Below, in pieces: positions 1 to 7,500 of a stretch of DNA of 64,000 bases. The stretch comes from Bradyrhizobium sp. Arg816. GTDB taxonomy: Bacteria > Pseudomonadota > Alphaproteobacteria > Rhizobiales > Xanthobacteraceae. How positions within the stretch are numbered: the stretch's first letter is position 1; each line of letters opens with the position of its first letter. A model generated the notes under the pieces. The model ran no database searches. It saw only the letters and a program-made list of their open reading frames with translations, and was not told the DNA's origin. Where the stretch lies: assembly GCF_029989365.1 (NCBI RefSeq), contig NZ_JAPRAQ010000006.1, positions 186,001 to 250,000 of the forward strand, read 5' to 3'. Both the position numbers and the translations under genes were made by a program.

Positions 1-948
1 CGCGCGGTGCGCACCGGCGTCGCGCCCGACGGCTCGAACTATTACCCGGCCTTCCCCTATCCCTATTTCACGAAGGTGACGAAGGACGACACGCTGGCGA
101 TCCGGGCCTATCTTGGAACGCTGGCGCCCGTGGCGAGCCGCAACAAGCCGCCGGAGCTGCGCTGGCCGTTCGGCTATCGCCGCCTGATGCGGGTCTGGAA
201 CGCGATGTATTTCAAGCCCGCCCTGTTCGAGCCGGACCAGAGCCAGAGCGCGGCGTGGAACAGGGGCGGCTATCTCGTCACCGGGCTCGGACATTGCGGC
301 GCCTGCCACACGCCGAAGAACTATTTCGGCGCCGACAAAACTGCGCAGGCGCTGTCTGGCAACGAGGTCGGCGGCTGGTACGCACCAAGGCTCGATGGCG
401 CCGCGCGCACCGGGCTGAAGTCGTGGAGCGTCGAGGACATCACGGAGTATCTGCAGAGTGGCCGCAACGCCAAAAGCCATGCCGGCGGGCTGATGGCCGA
501 GGTGGTCGTCGGCTCGACCTCGAAGATGAGCGATGCCGATGTGCGCGCCATCGCGGAATATCTGAAGGGTCTGCCGCCGTCGCGGCGCGAGTCGATCGTG
601 ACGCCACCCGACGATGCCGAGATGAAGGCCGGCCAGGCCGTCTACGCAAAACTCTGCATCGCCTGCCATGAAGCCGACGGCTCCGGCGCGCCGCGCATCT
701 ATCCGCCGCTGCCCGGCAACGCGCTTCTGCAATCGGTCAATCCGTCCTCCAGCTTGCGCATCATCCTCGACGGCGCCCACACCGTGACGACGCCACGCGC
801 GCCCAACACCGGCGAGATGCCGGGCTATGCCAAGCAATTGTCCGACGCAGAGATCGCCGCCGTGACGAACTACATCCGCAATTCCTGGGGCAACGCCGCG
901 CCGCTGGTGACCGCGGCGCAAGTGGCGAAGGCGCGGAGGGCGCCGTAG
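1..948 (+). CDS. c-type cytochrome, 5' truncated by window edge
   Basis: This is the C-terminal part of a periplasmic multiheme cytochrome c resembling the cytochrome subunit of membrane-bound alcohol or gluconate dehydrogenases, which passes electrons from a dehydrogenase to the respiratory chain. Two CXXCH heme sites are visible (GHCGACHTPKN and LCIACHEADG). The open frame runs off the left edge, and the usual first heme domain and signal peptide would lie upstream. The GTG at position 7 is an in-frame codon, not a credible start. The partner dehydrogenase is outside the window, so the substrate cannot be named. The family call is firm; the three-heme architecture is inferred. Confidence 0.85.
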   Translation, partial: RAVRTGVAPDGSNYYPAFPYPYFTKVTKDDTLAIRAYLGTLAPVASRNKPPELRWPFGYRRLMRVWNAMYFKPALFEPDQSQSAAWNRGGYLVTGLGHCGACHTPKNYFGADKTAQALSGNEVGGWYAPRLDGAARTGLKSWSVEDITEYLQSGRNAKSHAGGLMAEVVVGSTSKMSDADVRAIAEYLKGLPPSRRESIVTPPDDAEMKAGQAVYAKLCIACHEADGSGAPRIYPPLPGNALLQSVNPSSSLRIILDGAHTVTTPRAPNTGEMPGYAKQLSDAEIAAVTNYIRNSWGNAAPLVTAAQVAKARRAP

Positions 949-987
949 CTCTCACCTCCATCATTGCGAGCAGTGAACGAAAGAGCC

Positions 988-1632
988 CTACCGCTCCTCG
1001 CCTTCCGTGAACACGAATTTCGGCATCTCCCATTTGTAACGCACCGCGAGCAGGCGGAAGCTGACGCCGAGGACAAACGTCAGGATCGTCCAGAGCTCGG
1101 CGTTGAGATTGAGGCCGAAGGCGGTGGCGTAGAACAGGCCGGTCGCCACCGAAACGGTCGCATAGAGCTCGGAGCGGAACAGCAGCGGCACGTCGTTGCA
1201 GAGCACGTCGCGCAGCACCCCGCCCGCGCAGCCGGTCACCATGCCGGAGACGATGACGATCGGCAGCGCGGCATTCGTCTGCCAGGCGATGTCGCAGCCG
1301 GTCATGGTGAAGACGACGAGACCGATGGCATCGAGCACGATGAAGGCCAGCTTCAGCCGGTGCACGAGCCGCGCGATCAGGATGGTGAGGAAGGCCGCGC
1401 CGCCGGCCAGCGCGAGATAGATGGGATGAGCGACCCAGGCCAACGGATAATGCCCGAGGAAGAGATCGCGCAAGGTGCCGCCGCCGAGCGCGGTGATGCA
1501 GCCGAGGAAGCAGACGCCGAGCCAGTCCATGCTCCGGCGGCCGGCGGCGAGCGCGGCGGTCATGCCTTGCGCTGCGACCGCGACCAGCGACAACAGATGC
1601 AGCACGCTATCGCTCGGCGGCAAGCTCCACAT
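988..1632 (-). CDS. Trimeric intracellular cation channel family protein (UPF0126)
   Basis: Small polytopic inner-membrane protein of the TRIC/UPF0126 (YicG-like) family, made of two repeats of three helices plus one. The glycine-rich motif TALGGGTLRDLFLGHYP near the first repeat and GCAGGVLRDVLCND in the second are the family signatures. The start giving MWSLPPSD is preferred because the transcript carries GGGAA just upstream; the longer frame would add 28 charged residues that do not look like family sequence. Length is about 214 residues, normal for the family. Prokaryotic members conduct monovalent cations in vitro, but the physiological role here is unknown. Confidence 0.9.
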   Translation of the reverse strand: MWSLPPSDSVLHLLSLVAVAAQGMTAALAAGRRSMDWLGVCFLGCITALGGGTLRDLFLGHYPLAWVAHPIYLALAGGAAFLTILIARLVHRLKLAFIVLDAIGLVVFTMTGCDIAWQTNAALPIVIVSGMVTGCAGGVLRDVLCNDVPLLFRSELYATVSVATGLFYATAFGLNLNAELWTILTFVLGVSFRLLAVRYKWEMPKFVFTEGEER

Positions 1633-1797
1633 CGCTTGTTCCCTTCCCCATCGATGGAACCGACGCGCACGGTTCCAAAATGAACAGGTTCCCGATTCCT
1701 CGCGCAAGGGCAACATGCGACGAAAGCACTAAGGAGGGCGGAACGGAATCTCGCATCTAGGGGTTGTCCAGCTGCAATAATCGAGGAGACAAAATCG

Positions 1798-2193
1798 ATG
1801 GCTGACGACCGTTTTCCCAACGATCCGTATCGCCCGAATCTCGCCGATGATGAATATGTCCGTGCGGCGCGACGGGATGCCGAGCTTCAGGCCGATCCCG
1901 AGCTTGGCGAAGGCCCCGCCTCCAGCGGCAAGGTAGCCTTGTTCGCAGTGGCGATCGCCTTGGTACTGGGTGCCGTGTTCTACGGACTGAACAACACGAG
2001 CACCGGCAACCAGGCGAGCAACACGCCGGCGACGCAGACCGCCCAGCAGGCTCCGCCTGCGAATCCGGCCACGCCTCCCGGCATGCGCGACGTGACGCCG
2101 CGCAACAACACCGCCCCCGGCGTGACCACGGGTGCTGCCCCGAGCAAGCCGGCGGCGCCTGATCCGGCCGCCCCGTCCGAGGGCGCGAAGTAA
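1798..2193 (+). CDS. Hypothetical single-pass membrane protein
   Basis: A 131-residue protein with a charged N-terminal segment (about residues 1-43), one hydrophobic helix (about 44-62, KVALFAVAIALVLGAVFYGL) and a long Pro/Ala/Thr-rich tail with no predicted fold. It lacks a cleavable signal and probably sits in the inner membrane with the tail in the periplasm. I recognise no named domain. It stands alone, followed by a dispersed repeat and a terminator-like hairpin. The coding assignment is supported by the defined membrane segment and a stop just before the repeat. Confidence 0.7.
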   Translation: MADDRFPNDPYRPNLADDEYVRAARRDAELQADPELGEGPASSGKVALFAVAIALVLGAVFYGLNNTSTGNQASNTPATQTAQQAPPANPATPPGMRDVTPRNNTAPGVTTGAAPSKPAAPDPAAPSEGAK

Positions 2194-2202
2194 GACAACA
2201 GC

Positions 2203-2307
2203 TGTCGTCGCCCGGCTTGACCGGGCGACCCAGTATTCCACCAGCGGCGGAGATTGAATCGAGAGGCCGCAGCGTACTGGATGCCCCGCTTTCGCGGGGC
2301 ATGACAG
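2203..2307. repeat. Dispersed palindromic repeat, family C copy 2
   Basis: Long imperfect inverted structure: a CGCCCGGCTTGACCGGGCG hairpin at the left, ACCCAGTA matched by TACTGGAT, and a GCCCCGCTTTCGCGGGGC hairpin at the right, ending in ATGACA. A related element lies at 4811-4900. It is non-coding and resembles the abundant intergenic palindromes of Bradyrhizobium. Confidence 0.75.
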
Positions 2308-2321
2308 CGAGAGGATGAGAG

Positions 2322-2352
2322 AGCGGCGGGACCTCACATCCCGCCGCTTTTC
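2322..2352 (+). terminator. Rho-independent terminator
   Basis: A perfect 10-bp stem AGCGGCGGGA/TCCCGCCGCT with a 7-nt loop, followed by TTTT on the plus strand. It closes the transcript of the membrane protein at 1798-2193. It also lies directly after the stop codon of the convergent gene at 2355 and may serve both directions, although no U-tract follows on the minus strand. Confidence 0.75.
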
Positions 2353-2354
2353 GT

Positions 2355-3164
2355 TCAGCTGAACATCTTGTTGAGTTCGCCACCGGAATAGCCGGTGCCA
2401 AGCTCCGTAAAGGTCCCCTTCTCCGCCATCTCCTTCGCGGCGCGCATGAAGCCGCCCCAGGCAGCGCGGGCGAGCGAGCCGCCGACGCTGATGCGGCGCA
2501 CGCCGAGGTCGGCGGCCTCCTGCAAGGACAGGCCGGACGCGCCGATCAGCAGGTTGAACGGCTTTGGTGCGACAGCCTTCACCACCGCGGCGATGTCCTC
2601 GCGCGTCTTCAGGCCCGGCGCGTAGAGGCAATCGGCGCCTGCGTCCGCATAGGCCGTGAGCCGGTCGATGACGAGCTTGAGGTCGGTCACGCCCCACAAA
2701 TACGCCTCGCACCGGCCGACCAGCAGCGTGCCGCTGTCGCCGATCGCCTTGCGCGAGGCCTTGATGCGCTCGACCGCCAGCGCGCGCTCGTAGAGCGGCT
2801 TGTCCTTGTCGCCGGTGGAATCCTCGATCGAGAGGCCGGCGACGCCGGTACGCACACCACGCTCGACATTGTCCGCAACCTTGTCCGGCTCGACGGCAAA
2901 GCCACCCTCGAAATCCGCATTCACGGGGATGTCGACGGCCGAGCACAATGCTGCCAGATGCTGACAGACGTCGTCGACCGTGACGTGGTTGTCGGCCTTG
3001 CCGATGGTCCAGGCAAAGCCCGCGCTCGATGAGGCCAGTGCCTTGAAACCGAGATGCTGCAACGCCTTGGCGCTGCCGACGTCGACCGGATTGGGCAGGA
3101 TGAAGCAGCCGCTCTCGTGCATTGTCTTGAACGTGGCGCGCTTGTCAGCGGTTGTCACATGCAT
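2355..3164 (-). CDS. Isocitrate lyase/phosphoenolpyruvate mutase family protein
   Basis: A 269-residue TIM-barrel enzyme of the PEP mutase/isocitrate lyase superfamily, which makes or breaks C-C or P-C bonds of 2-oxoacids using Mg2+. Visible signatures are NADFEGGFA, GLSIEDSTGDKDKPLY and VGRCEAYLWG. The KKCGH motif of true isocitrate lyase is absent, so it may be an oxaloacetate decarboxylase-like or related enzyme; the exact substrate is not determinable. The start giving MHVTTADKRAT is chosen because GGGAGAG lies just upstream. It is the last gene of a likely three-gene unit with the ABM protein (51-bp gap) and the NIPSNAP protein. Confidence 0.9.
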   Translation of the reverse strand: MHVTTADKRATFKTMHESGCFILPNPVDVGSAKALQHLGFKALASSSAGFAWTIGKADNHVTVDDVCQHLAALCSAVDIPVNADFEGGFAVEPDKVADNVERGVRTGVAGLSIEDSTGDKDKPLYERALAVERIKASRKAIGDSGTLLVGRCEAYLWGVTDLKLVIDRLTAYADAGADCLYAPGLKTREDIAAVVKAVAPKPFNLLIGASGLSLQEAADLGVRRISVGGSLARAAWGGFMRAAKEMAEKGTFTELGTGYSGGELNKMFS

Positions 3165-3215
3165 GTTTCTCTCCCTTGTTGGCCGCGCAGACATAAGCGC
3201 GCATTTTCAAGTGCG

Positions 3216-3566
3216 CTAGTGCGCGTCGTGCACGGCGCGACTGTCCTTCGGTGCCTGCTCGCGATCATTCATGCCGTAGTCGCGGATGACGCTGGCGATG
3301 CGCAGGTGATAATCGGCAAAGATCTTTGCCCTGCCCTTCGCCTGCGTGCGCCGGTGCTCCATCGTGTTGCGCCACGCCTGAACCGCCGCCTCGTCGCGCC
3401 AGAACGACACCGACAAGATCTTGCCCTTCTCGGTCAGACTTTCAAAGCGCTCGACCGAGATGAAGCCATCGATGGTTTGCAGGATCGGCTTCAGGTCGGC
3501 CGCGAGGTCGAAGTAGTCCTGGCGATGTTCCGGCTTGGGCCAGACTTCGAAAATCACGGCAATCAT
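3216..3566 (-). CDS. Antibiotic biosynthesis monooxygenase (ABM) domain protein
   Basis: A 116-residue single-domain protein of the dimeric alpha/beta-barrel (ferredoxin-like) fold. It opens with MIAVIFEVWPKPEHRQDYFD and has the family's GFISVERFES...ILSVSFWRDEAAVQAWR pattern, where the WRDEAAVQAWR helix is typical of ABM proteins. Such proteins range from cofactor-free monooxygenases and heme-degrading enzymes to proteins of unknown function, and no catalytic residue can be assigned here. It sits 24 bp after the NIPSNAP gene and 51 bp before the PEP mutase family gene, so co-transcription is likely. Confidence 0.88.
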   Translation of the reverse strand: MIAVIFEVWPKPEHRQDYFDLAADLKPILQTIDGFISVERFESLTEKGKILSVSFWRDEAAVQAWRNTMEHRRTQAKGRAKIFADYHLRIASVIRDYGMNDREQAPKDSRAVHDAH

Positions 3567-3590
3567 GGGCGTCTCCTTTGCGTTGGCGGT

Positions 3591-3899
3591 CTACAATACC
3601 ACCTTGCGCAGGAAGGTGCGCTCTTCCGCGAGGATGAATTTGTTCTCCTCGGCGAAATGGAAGTTGGCCATGCCGTCCGCGTCCTGCCGCAGCCGGGCGC
3701 GATAGGCCTCATAGGCGGCCAGACTCTCGAAGGTGATCAGCGCAAACGCGATGTTGTTGGTGCCCTCATGCGGCATGAAATAGCCGATCAGGTCGCCGCC
3801 GCATTTCGGGATGATGGTGAGCCAGCGCTTCGAATATTCCGCGAACTGCGCGCGCTTGAAGGGATCGAGCTGGTAGCGGATGAAGACGGTGACGGACAT
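3591..3899 (-). CDS. NIPSNAP family protein
   Basis: A 102-residue NIPSNAP-domain protein (dimeric alpha/beta-barrel fold), starting MSVTVFIRYQLDPFKRAQF and containing the family segment FALITFESLAAYEAYRARLRQDADG. Function in bacteria is poorly defined. The start is chosen because AGGAG precedes this ATG and because the longer frame would run back through the palindromic repeat at 3923-4004. It is the first gene of a unit with two other small-molecule genes and is divergent from the ArsR-type regulator, which is its obvious candidate controller. Confidence 0.85.
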   Translation of the reverse strand: MSVTVFIRYQLDPFKRAQFAEYSKRWLTIIPKCGGDLIGYFMPHEGTNNIAFALITFESLAAYEAYRARLRQDADGMANFHFAEENKFILAEERTFLRKVVL

Positions 3900-3922
3900 G
3901 GTTGGCTCCTGTGTTTCCACAT

Positions 3923-4004
3923 CGTCATTGCGAGCGCAGCGAAGCAATCCAGGAATCCCTCCGCGGAAACATTTCTGGATTGCTTCGCTTCGCTCGCAAT
4001 GACG
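3923..4004. repeat. Dispersed palindromic repeat, family A copy 1
   Basis: Inverted repeat with 30-bp arms that match at 29 of 30 positions. The left arm begins CGTCATTGCGAGCG and the right arm ends CTCGCAATGACG; the loop is about 20 bp. Related copies are at 14804-14920 and 19823-19908. It sits in the divergent promoter space between the NIPSNAP and ArsR-type genes. Confidence 0.9.
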
Positions 4005-4041
4005 TGTTCGCAGAGACAGACTACGTCCTTGCCCCACCGCA

Positions 4042-4065
4042 ATGCTTCGGCTACCATCGAAGCAT
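4042..4065. promoter_or_regulatory. Candidate operator overlapping the regulator start codon
   Basis: A perfect inverted repeat ATGCTTCG-8 nt-CGAAGCAT. The second arm contains the first two bases of the ATG at 4064. Arm length and spacing fit a dimeric winged-helix repressor site, so autoregulation by the adjacent ArsR-type protein is a reasonable inference. No clear Shine-Dalgarno sequence is present, which suggests a short-leader or leaderless transcript. Confidence 0.5.
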
Positions 4066-4762
4066 GAAATCAGGTCCTGACATCGCCATGATTGCCTCGC
4101 TGGTCGGCGACCCCGCCCGCGCCAACATGCTCACCGCGCTGATGAACGGCCGCGCGCTGACGGCGAGCGAGCTCGCGCAGGAGGCCGGCATCACGCCGCA
4201 GACCGCGAGCTCGCATCTGGCCAAGCTCGAGGCCGGCGGGCTGATCGAGCCGGAGAAGCAGGGCCGCCACCGCTACTACCGCCTCACCGACGATGACGTG
4301 GCCGGCGTGCTCGAAGGCCTTGCGGGCCTTGCCGCGCGCACCGGCCACATGCGCGTGCGCACCGGGCCGAAGGATCCGGCGCTGCGGCGCGCGCGGATCT
4401 GCTACGACCACCTCGCCGGCGATCTCGGGGTGCAGATGCTCGATAGTCTACGCACGCGAAACCTGGTCAGGCAGAAGAAGCAGGACATCGAGCTGACGGC
4501 CGAGGGCGAGCGGTTTCTCGCAAAGCATTTGCAGATCTCGCCCGACATGCTCACCCATCCGCGCCGCCCGGTGTGCAAGGCCTGCCTGGACTGGAGCGAG
4601 CGGCGCCATCATCTCGCCGGCACGCTGGGCGCCGCCATGATGCAGCGTTTCGCTGAGCTGAAATGGGCTGCGCGCGACGCCACGCCCGGCAGCCGCGTGG
4701 TGAATTTCACCCGCACCGGCGAGAAGCAGTTTGCGACGCTGTTCGGGACTGGGAAGGATTGA
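4064..4762 (+). CDS. ArsR-type winged-helix transcriptional regulator
   Basis: A 232-residue DNA-binding regulator. The N-terminal winged helix (about residues 5-80) contains LVGDPARANMLTALMNGRALTASELA and the recognition segment TPQTASSHLAKLEAGGLI, typical of ArsR proteins. The C-terminal half is longer than in classical ArsR metal sensors and carries RICYDHLAGDLG and VCKACLDWSERRHHLAG, with Cys113, Cys171 and Cys174 as possible ligand or redox residues; this is the larger ArsR-like subfamily rather than a simple arsenic sensor. It is divergent from the NIPSNAP-ABM-PEP mutase unit and has a perfect palindrome over its own start codon. The ligand is unknown. Confidence 0.88.
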   Translation: MKSGPDIAMIASLVGDPARANMLTALMNGRALTASELAQEAGITPQTASSHLAKLEAGGLIEPEKQGRHRYYRLTDDDVAGVLEGLAGLAARTGHMRVRTGPKDPALRRARICYDHLAGDLGVQMLDSLRTRNLVRQKKQDIELTAEGERFLAKHLQISPDMLTHPRRPVCKACLDWSERRHHLAGTLGAAMMQRFAELKWAARDATPGSRVVNFTRTGEKQFATLFGTGKD

Positions 4763-4810
4763 TCACGCCAGGTGCGTGAGATCGCACGTTTGCGTGTGAA
4801 CGAGCACCAT

Positions 4811-4900
4811 CGTCATGGCCGGGCTTGACCCGGCCATCCACGCCTTTAGTGCAGTTCTCGCCGAACCACGTGGATGCCCGGGACAGGCCCTGGCATGACG
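4811..4900. repeat. Dispersed palindromic repeat, family C copy 1
   Basis: The element runs from CGTCATGGCCGGGCTTGACC to CAGGCCCTGGCATGACG. It contains a GGCCGGGCTTGACCCGGCC hairpin and paired CATCCACG/CGTGGATG segments. It is related to the element at 2203-2307, is non-coding, and lies just upstream of the secreted hydrolase. Confidence 0.8.
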
Positions 4901-4942
4901 GAGGTCGTGTCTCCCAGCTTCAACCATTACTCTGAGCCCTCC

Positions 4943-5953
4943 ATGAGCTATATCCTTCGCGCGGCTCTCGCCGCAACCCTCCTCGCTTCCCCGTTCACGT
5001 CCGCTTACGCCGCCGACACCACCCCGCGCGAGCCCTATGGCATCGCGCTCGAAGGCTTCGCCTATCCGTATCCCGTGCATCTTCTGCCTGTCATCAACGA
5101 CGGCGAGCAGCTCAGCATGGCCTATATGGACGTTGCGCCCGAGCGGCCGAACGGCCGCACAATCGTGCTGCTGCACGGACGCAATTTTCCATCGAGCTAC
5201 TGGGCGCCCGTCATCAAGATGCTCAGTGACGCCGGTTTTCGCGTGATCGTGCCGGACCAGATCGGCTTCGGCAAATCCTCCAAGCCGCAAGGCGAATTGC
5301 ACTTCGACACGCTGGCGCGCAACACCATTGCGCTGCTCAATCATCTCAAGATCGACAAGGCCGAGGTCATCGCACACTCGCTCGGCGGTATGCTGGGCGT
5401 GCGCATCGCCCGCGCCTATCCGGAGCGTGTCGCCCATCTCGTGCTGACCGCGCCGATCGGGCTGGAAGACTACCGCCTCTACGTGCCGCCGACGCCGACC
5501 GAAAAGATCATCGAGAGCGAGGACAAGCTCACACCCGACGGCTACCGCAAGCAGCTCCAGACCAATTATGCGATCAAGCTGCCGCCGGACGCGATCACGC
5601 CGTTCGTCGATGCCCGCTTCAACATCAAGGGCAGCCCGGATTATCCGCGCTGGCTGCGCGCCTATGTCAGCTCCGGCCAGATGATCTATCGCGAGCCGGT
5701 CGCGCACGAAGTCGCGCTGATCACCGAGCCGACGTTGTTCATCATGGGCGCCGACGATCACAACGCGCCGGGCCGGCCAAACGCGCCGGAGGCATTGCGC
5801 GCGAAAATGGGCCAGAACGCGGAGCTGGCAAGGGCGCTCGCCGCAAAGATGCCGAACGCGCGGGCCGAGGTGATCCCGGACACCGGTCACCTCGTCTTCC
5901 TGGAGGCGCCGGAGAAGTACAAGGAATTGGTGCTGGGCTTTCTCGGTCGCTAG
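4943..5953 (+). CDS. Secreted alpha/beta hydrolase
   Basis: A 336-residue alpha/beta-hydrolase fold enzyme with a signal peptide ending near AYAA (residues 1-24), hence periplasmic. The oxyanion region LLHGRNF, the nucleophile elbow AHSLGGM (Ser146), the acid in MGADDHNAPG and the His in DTGHLVFLE form a complete catalytic triad. VPDQIGFGKSSKP is also typical of epoxide hydrolase- or esterase-like members. Substrate is unknown. The start is placed at the ATG that begins the signal peptide; the longer frame runs into the upstream repeat. The gene appears monocistronic. Confidence 0.88.
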   Translation: MSYILRAALAATLLASPFTSAYAADTTPREPYGIALEGFAYPYPVHLLPVINDGEQLSMAYMDVAPERPNGRTIVLLHGRNFPSSYWAPVIKMLSDAGFRVIVPDQIGFGKSSKPQGELHFDTLARNTIALLNHLKIDKAEVIAHSLGGMLGVRIARAYPERVAHLVLTAPIGLEDYRLYVPPTPTEKIIESEDKLTPDGYRKQLQTNYAIKLPPDAITPFVDARFNIKGSPDYPRWLRAYVSSGQMIYREPVAHEVALITEPTLFIMGADDHNAPGRPNAPEALRAKMGQNAELARALAAKMPNARAEVIPDTGHLVFLEAPEKYKELVLGFLGR

Positions 5954-6056
5954 AGCGTTTTCGAGCGAAGTGGATACCGGTTCGCGTCAAGAAAATGCGT
6001 CAGAACAAAGAAGCTGGAGCACCGTTCCGATTCCATCGGGACGGCGCTCCAGCGCC
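5953..6056. repeat. Rhizobiales-type dispersed repeat, family D copy 1
   Basis: The segment starting at the stop codon, AGAGCGTTTTCGAGCGAAGT, continuing with GATACCGGTTCGCGTCAAGA and followed by a GAGCACCGTTCC...GGACGGCGCTC inverted pair, matches the style of the very abundant intergenic repeat known in Rhizobiales genomes. The rest of the 301-bp gap to 6255 shows no gene or clear promoter. A differently arranged relative lies at 35417-35465. Confidence 0.65.
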
Positions 6057-6254
6057 ATTGCTGTCGCCTGCAGCCGCATGCGGATAATGTTCATGCCGCA
6101 TTCAGGTCATGATTGGCAGGTTTGGATCGCGACGTGTCGGCACGTCCCCAGATTTAACGTGTCGAATCGTGTCTTTTGATTCATTGTGCGCCGCAAGCGC
6201 CAATCCCCTAAAAATCTGCCCCAAAAACCTGCCCAAGGACAAGAGGAAGATCAC

Positions 6255-6506
6255 ATGAAATACTTGTTTGCCGCCGTGATGCTTGCCAGCGCGGTCGTCG
6301 GTTTCAGCGAGGCGGCCAGCGCCGCCGGCGGCTGCGGCCCCGGCTGGTACCGCGGCGCCTATGGCGGCTGCCGCCCGATGCGCGGCGCGGTCGTTGTGCG
6401 GCCCGGCCCCGTGGTGGTTGCCCCGGCGCCGGTCGTCGTCGTGCCCCGCGCCCGCGTCTGCCCGTACGGCTTCCGTTGGTGGGGTGGCCGCTGCCGCCCG
6501 ATCTGA
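6255..6506 (+). CDS. Small secreted Gly/Pro/Val-rich protein (GCG_CRPN-like)
   Basis: An 83-residue exported protein. Residues 1-23 form a signal peptide (MKYLFAAVMLASAVVGFSEAASA). The mature part starts GGCGPGWYRGAYGGCRPM, contains a VVVRPGPVVVAPAPVVVVP repeat tract, and ends with PYGFRWWGGRCRPI. The GCGPG prefix with four cysteines matches the small GCG_CRPN group common in Bradyrhizobium. Function is unknown; an envelope location is inferred. The start has AGGAAGA upstream, and a terminator-like hairpin follows the stop. Confidence 0.82.
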   Translation: MKYLFAAVMLASAVVGFSEAASAAGGCGPGWYRGAYGGCRPMRGAVVVRPGPVVVAPAPVVVVPRARVCPYGFRWWGGRCRPI

Positions 6507-6529
6507 TCTCGTCTCTTCGCGTTACAAAG

Positions 6530-6563
6530 TGGCCGCGCGGTGAAAGCCTGCGCGGCCATTTTC
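6530..6563 (+). terminator. Rho-independent terminator
   Basis: Stem TGGCCGCGC/GCGCGGCCA with an 11-nt loop, followed by TTTT. It lies 24 bp after the small secreted protein gene. Confidence 0.7.
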
Positions 6564-6657
6564 GTTTGAACGCCTGACGTCCCATGGTGGAGGATCCGCG
6601 GCGAATCAAAACGGGCACCGCAATTGCGGTCCCCGTCGAGACTCGACCGATGCGAGC

Positions 6658-6936
6658 TTACCAGTGATGGCGGCGGTGCCAACGCCGGCGATGCCAGCCC
6701 CAATGACGGCGCCCCCAGCCGCGGTGGTGGCCATGCCAGTGCACCTGTTCGGGCGTCAGCTTGGCGGCTTCCTCACTGGTGGTGACAGCGGGACGAGCGT
6801 CGGGATTGCCTTGCGGCGCGCGCGCGGGATCACCGAGCGGCTGCGGCGCCAACGGCGCAGCTTGTGCGGTTGCAGTCAACGTCGCGGCTCCGGCCGCGAC
6901 GCCGAATGCAAGTTTCAAAAAGTTCCGGCGCTCCAT
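6658..6936 (-). CDS. Tat-exported His/Trp-rich small protein
   Basis: A 92-residue protein with a textbook twin-arginine signal (MERRNFLKLAFGVAAGAATL, cleavage near TAQA), so it is exported folded. The mature region ends in a His/Arg/Trp/Gly-rich segment (residues 66-92, for example HWHGHHRGWGRRHWGWHRRR), suggesting metal binding, possibly copper or nickel; this is inference. GAGGA precedes the ATG. No enzyme domain is present. Neighbours give no functional hint. Confidence 0.8.
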   Translation of the reverse strand: MERRNFLKLAFGVAAGAATLTATAQAAPLAPQPLGDPARAPQGNPDARPAVTTSEEAAKLTPEQVHWHGHHRGWGRRHWGWHRRRWHRRHHW

Positions 6937-7070
6937 GACATGTCCTCTAGGCTATCGAGCAAGTGATGCAGAGGGAGTGTCGCGGTCACGACATGAACGG
7001 AAGCTGAATCGCATCTTCAGATTCATGACATGGGTGTCAGGGACAAGCGGACCACGGGACTCGGTGTGGA

Positions 7071-7400
7071 CTACGCTCCAGAGTCCTGCTTCGCAAACTC
7101 CTGCGCCAGCACCAGCGTCTCGCGCGTGCGCTTCACGTCGGGCCAGTCGCGGTTGAAATCGGCGACGAGCTGCTTCAACGCATCGCCCTTCAACATCGCA
7201 GCCAGCTTGGCCTCGTCATCGAACTGATACATCGCCTGATGCAGCGAGGGATCGTCCAGGCTCCAGAACCGCCAGGCTTTGCTCACGCCGAACGCCTTCA
7301 CAGCGTCCGGCACATGCTCGGTCTCGTACCATGTGTCGAAGGCGGCGCGCTTGCTGGCGTCGGCGACGGTGGCGCGAACGACGAAGTAGGCAACAGGCAT
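7071..7400 (-). CDS. Hypothetical dimeric alpha/beta-barrel-like small protein
   Basis: A 109-residue cytosolic protein beginning MPVAYFVVRATVADASKRAAFDTWYETEHVPDAVKAFG. The FDxWYxxEHVPD pattern is typical of EthD/dimeric alpha-beta barrel proteins. The start is supported by GGGAGG upstream; the ORF could extend ten codons but without reason. It lies head-to-head with the broken hydrolase gene at 7501. The specific function is not recognisable. Confidence 0.75.
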   Translation of the reverse strand: MPVAYFVVRATVADASKRAAFDTWYETEHVPDAVKAFGVSKAWRFWSLDDPSLHQAMYQFDDEAKLAAMLKGDALKQLVADFNRDWPDVKRTRETLVLAQEFAKQDSGA

Positions 7401-7500
7401 GTGTTTCCTCCCGTTGTTTGGCCGCAGCATGGACGGCTATAGTCGCGGCAACAAAAAACCCGCGCGACGGAACTTCATGATCGCGCCGATGGGGGAAGGA

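Noticed and set aside
1729..2946. 405-codon minus-strand ORF
   Set aside because: Runs through a repeat and across the PEP mutase family gene in another frame; Arg/Gly-rich nonsense.
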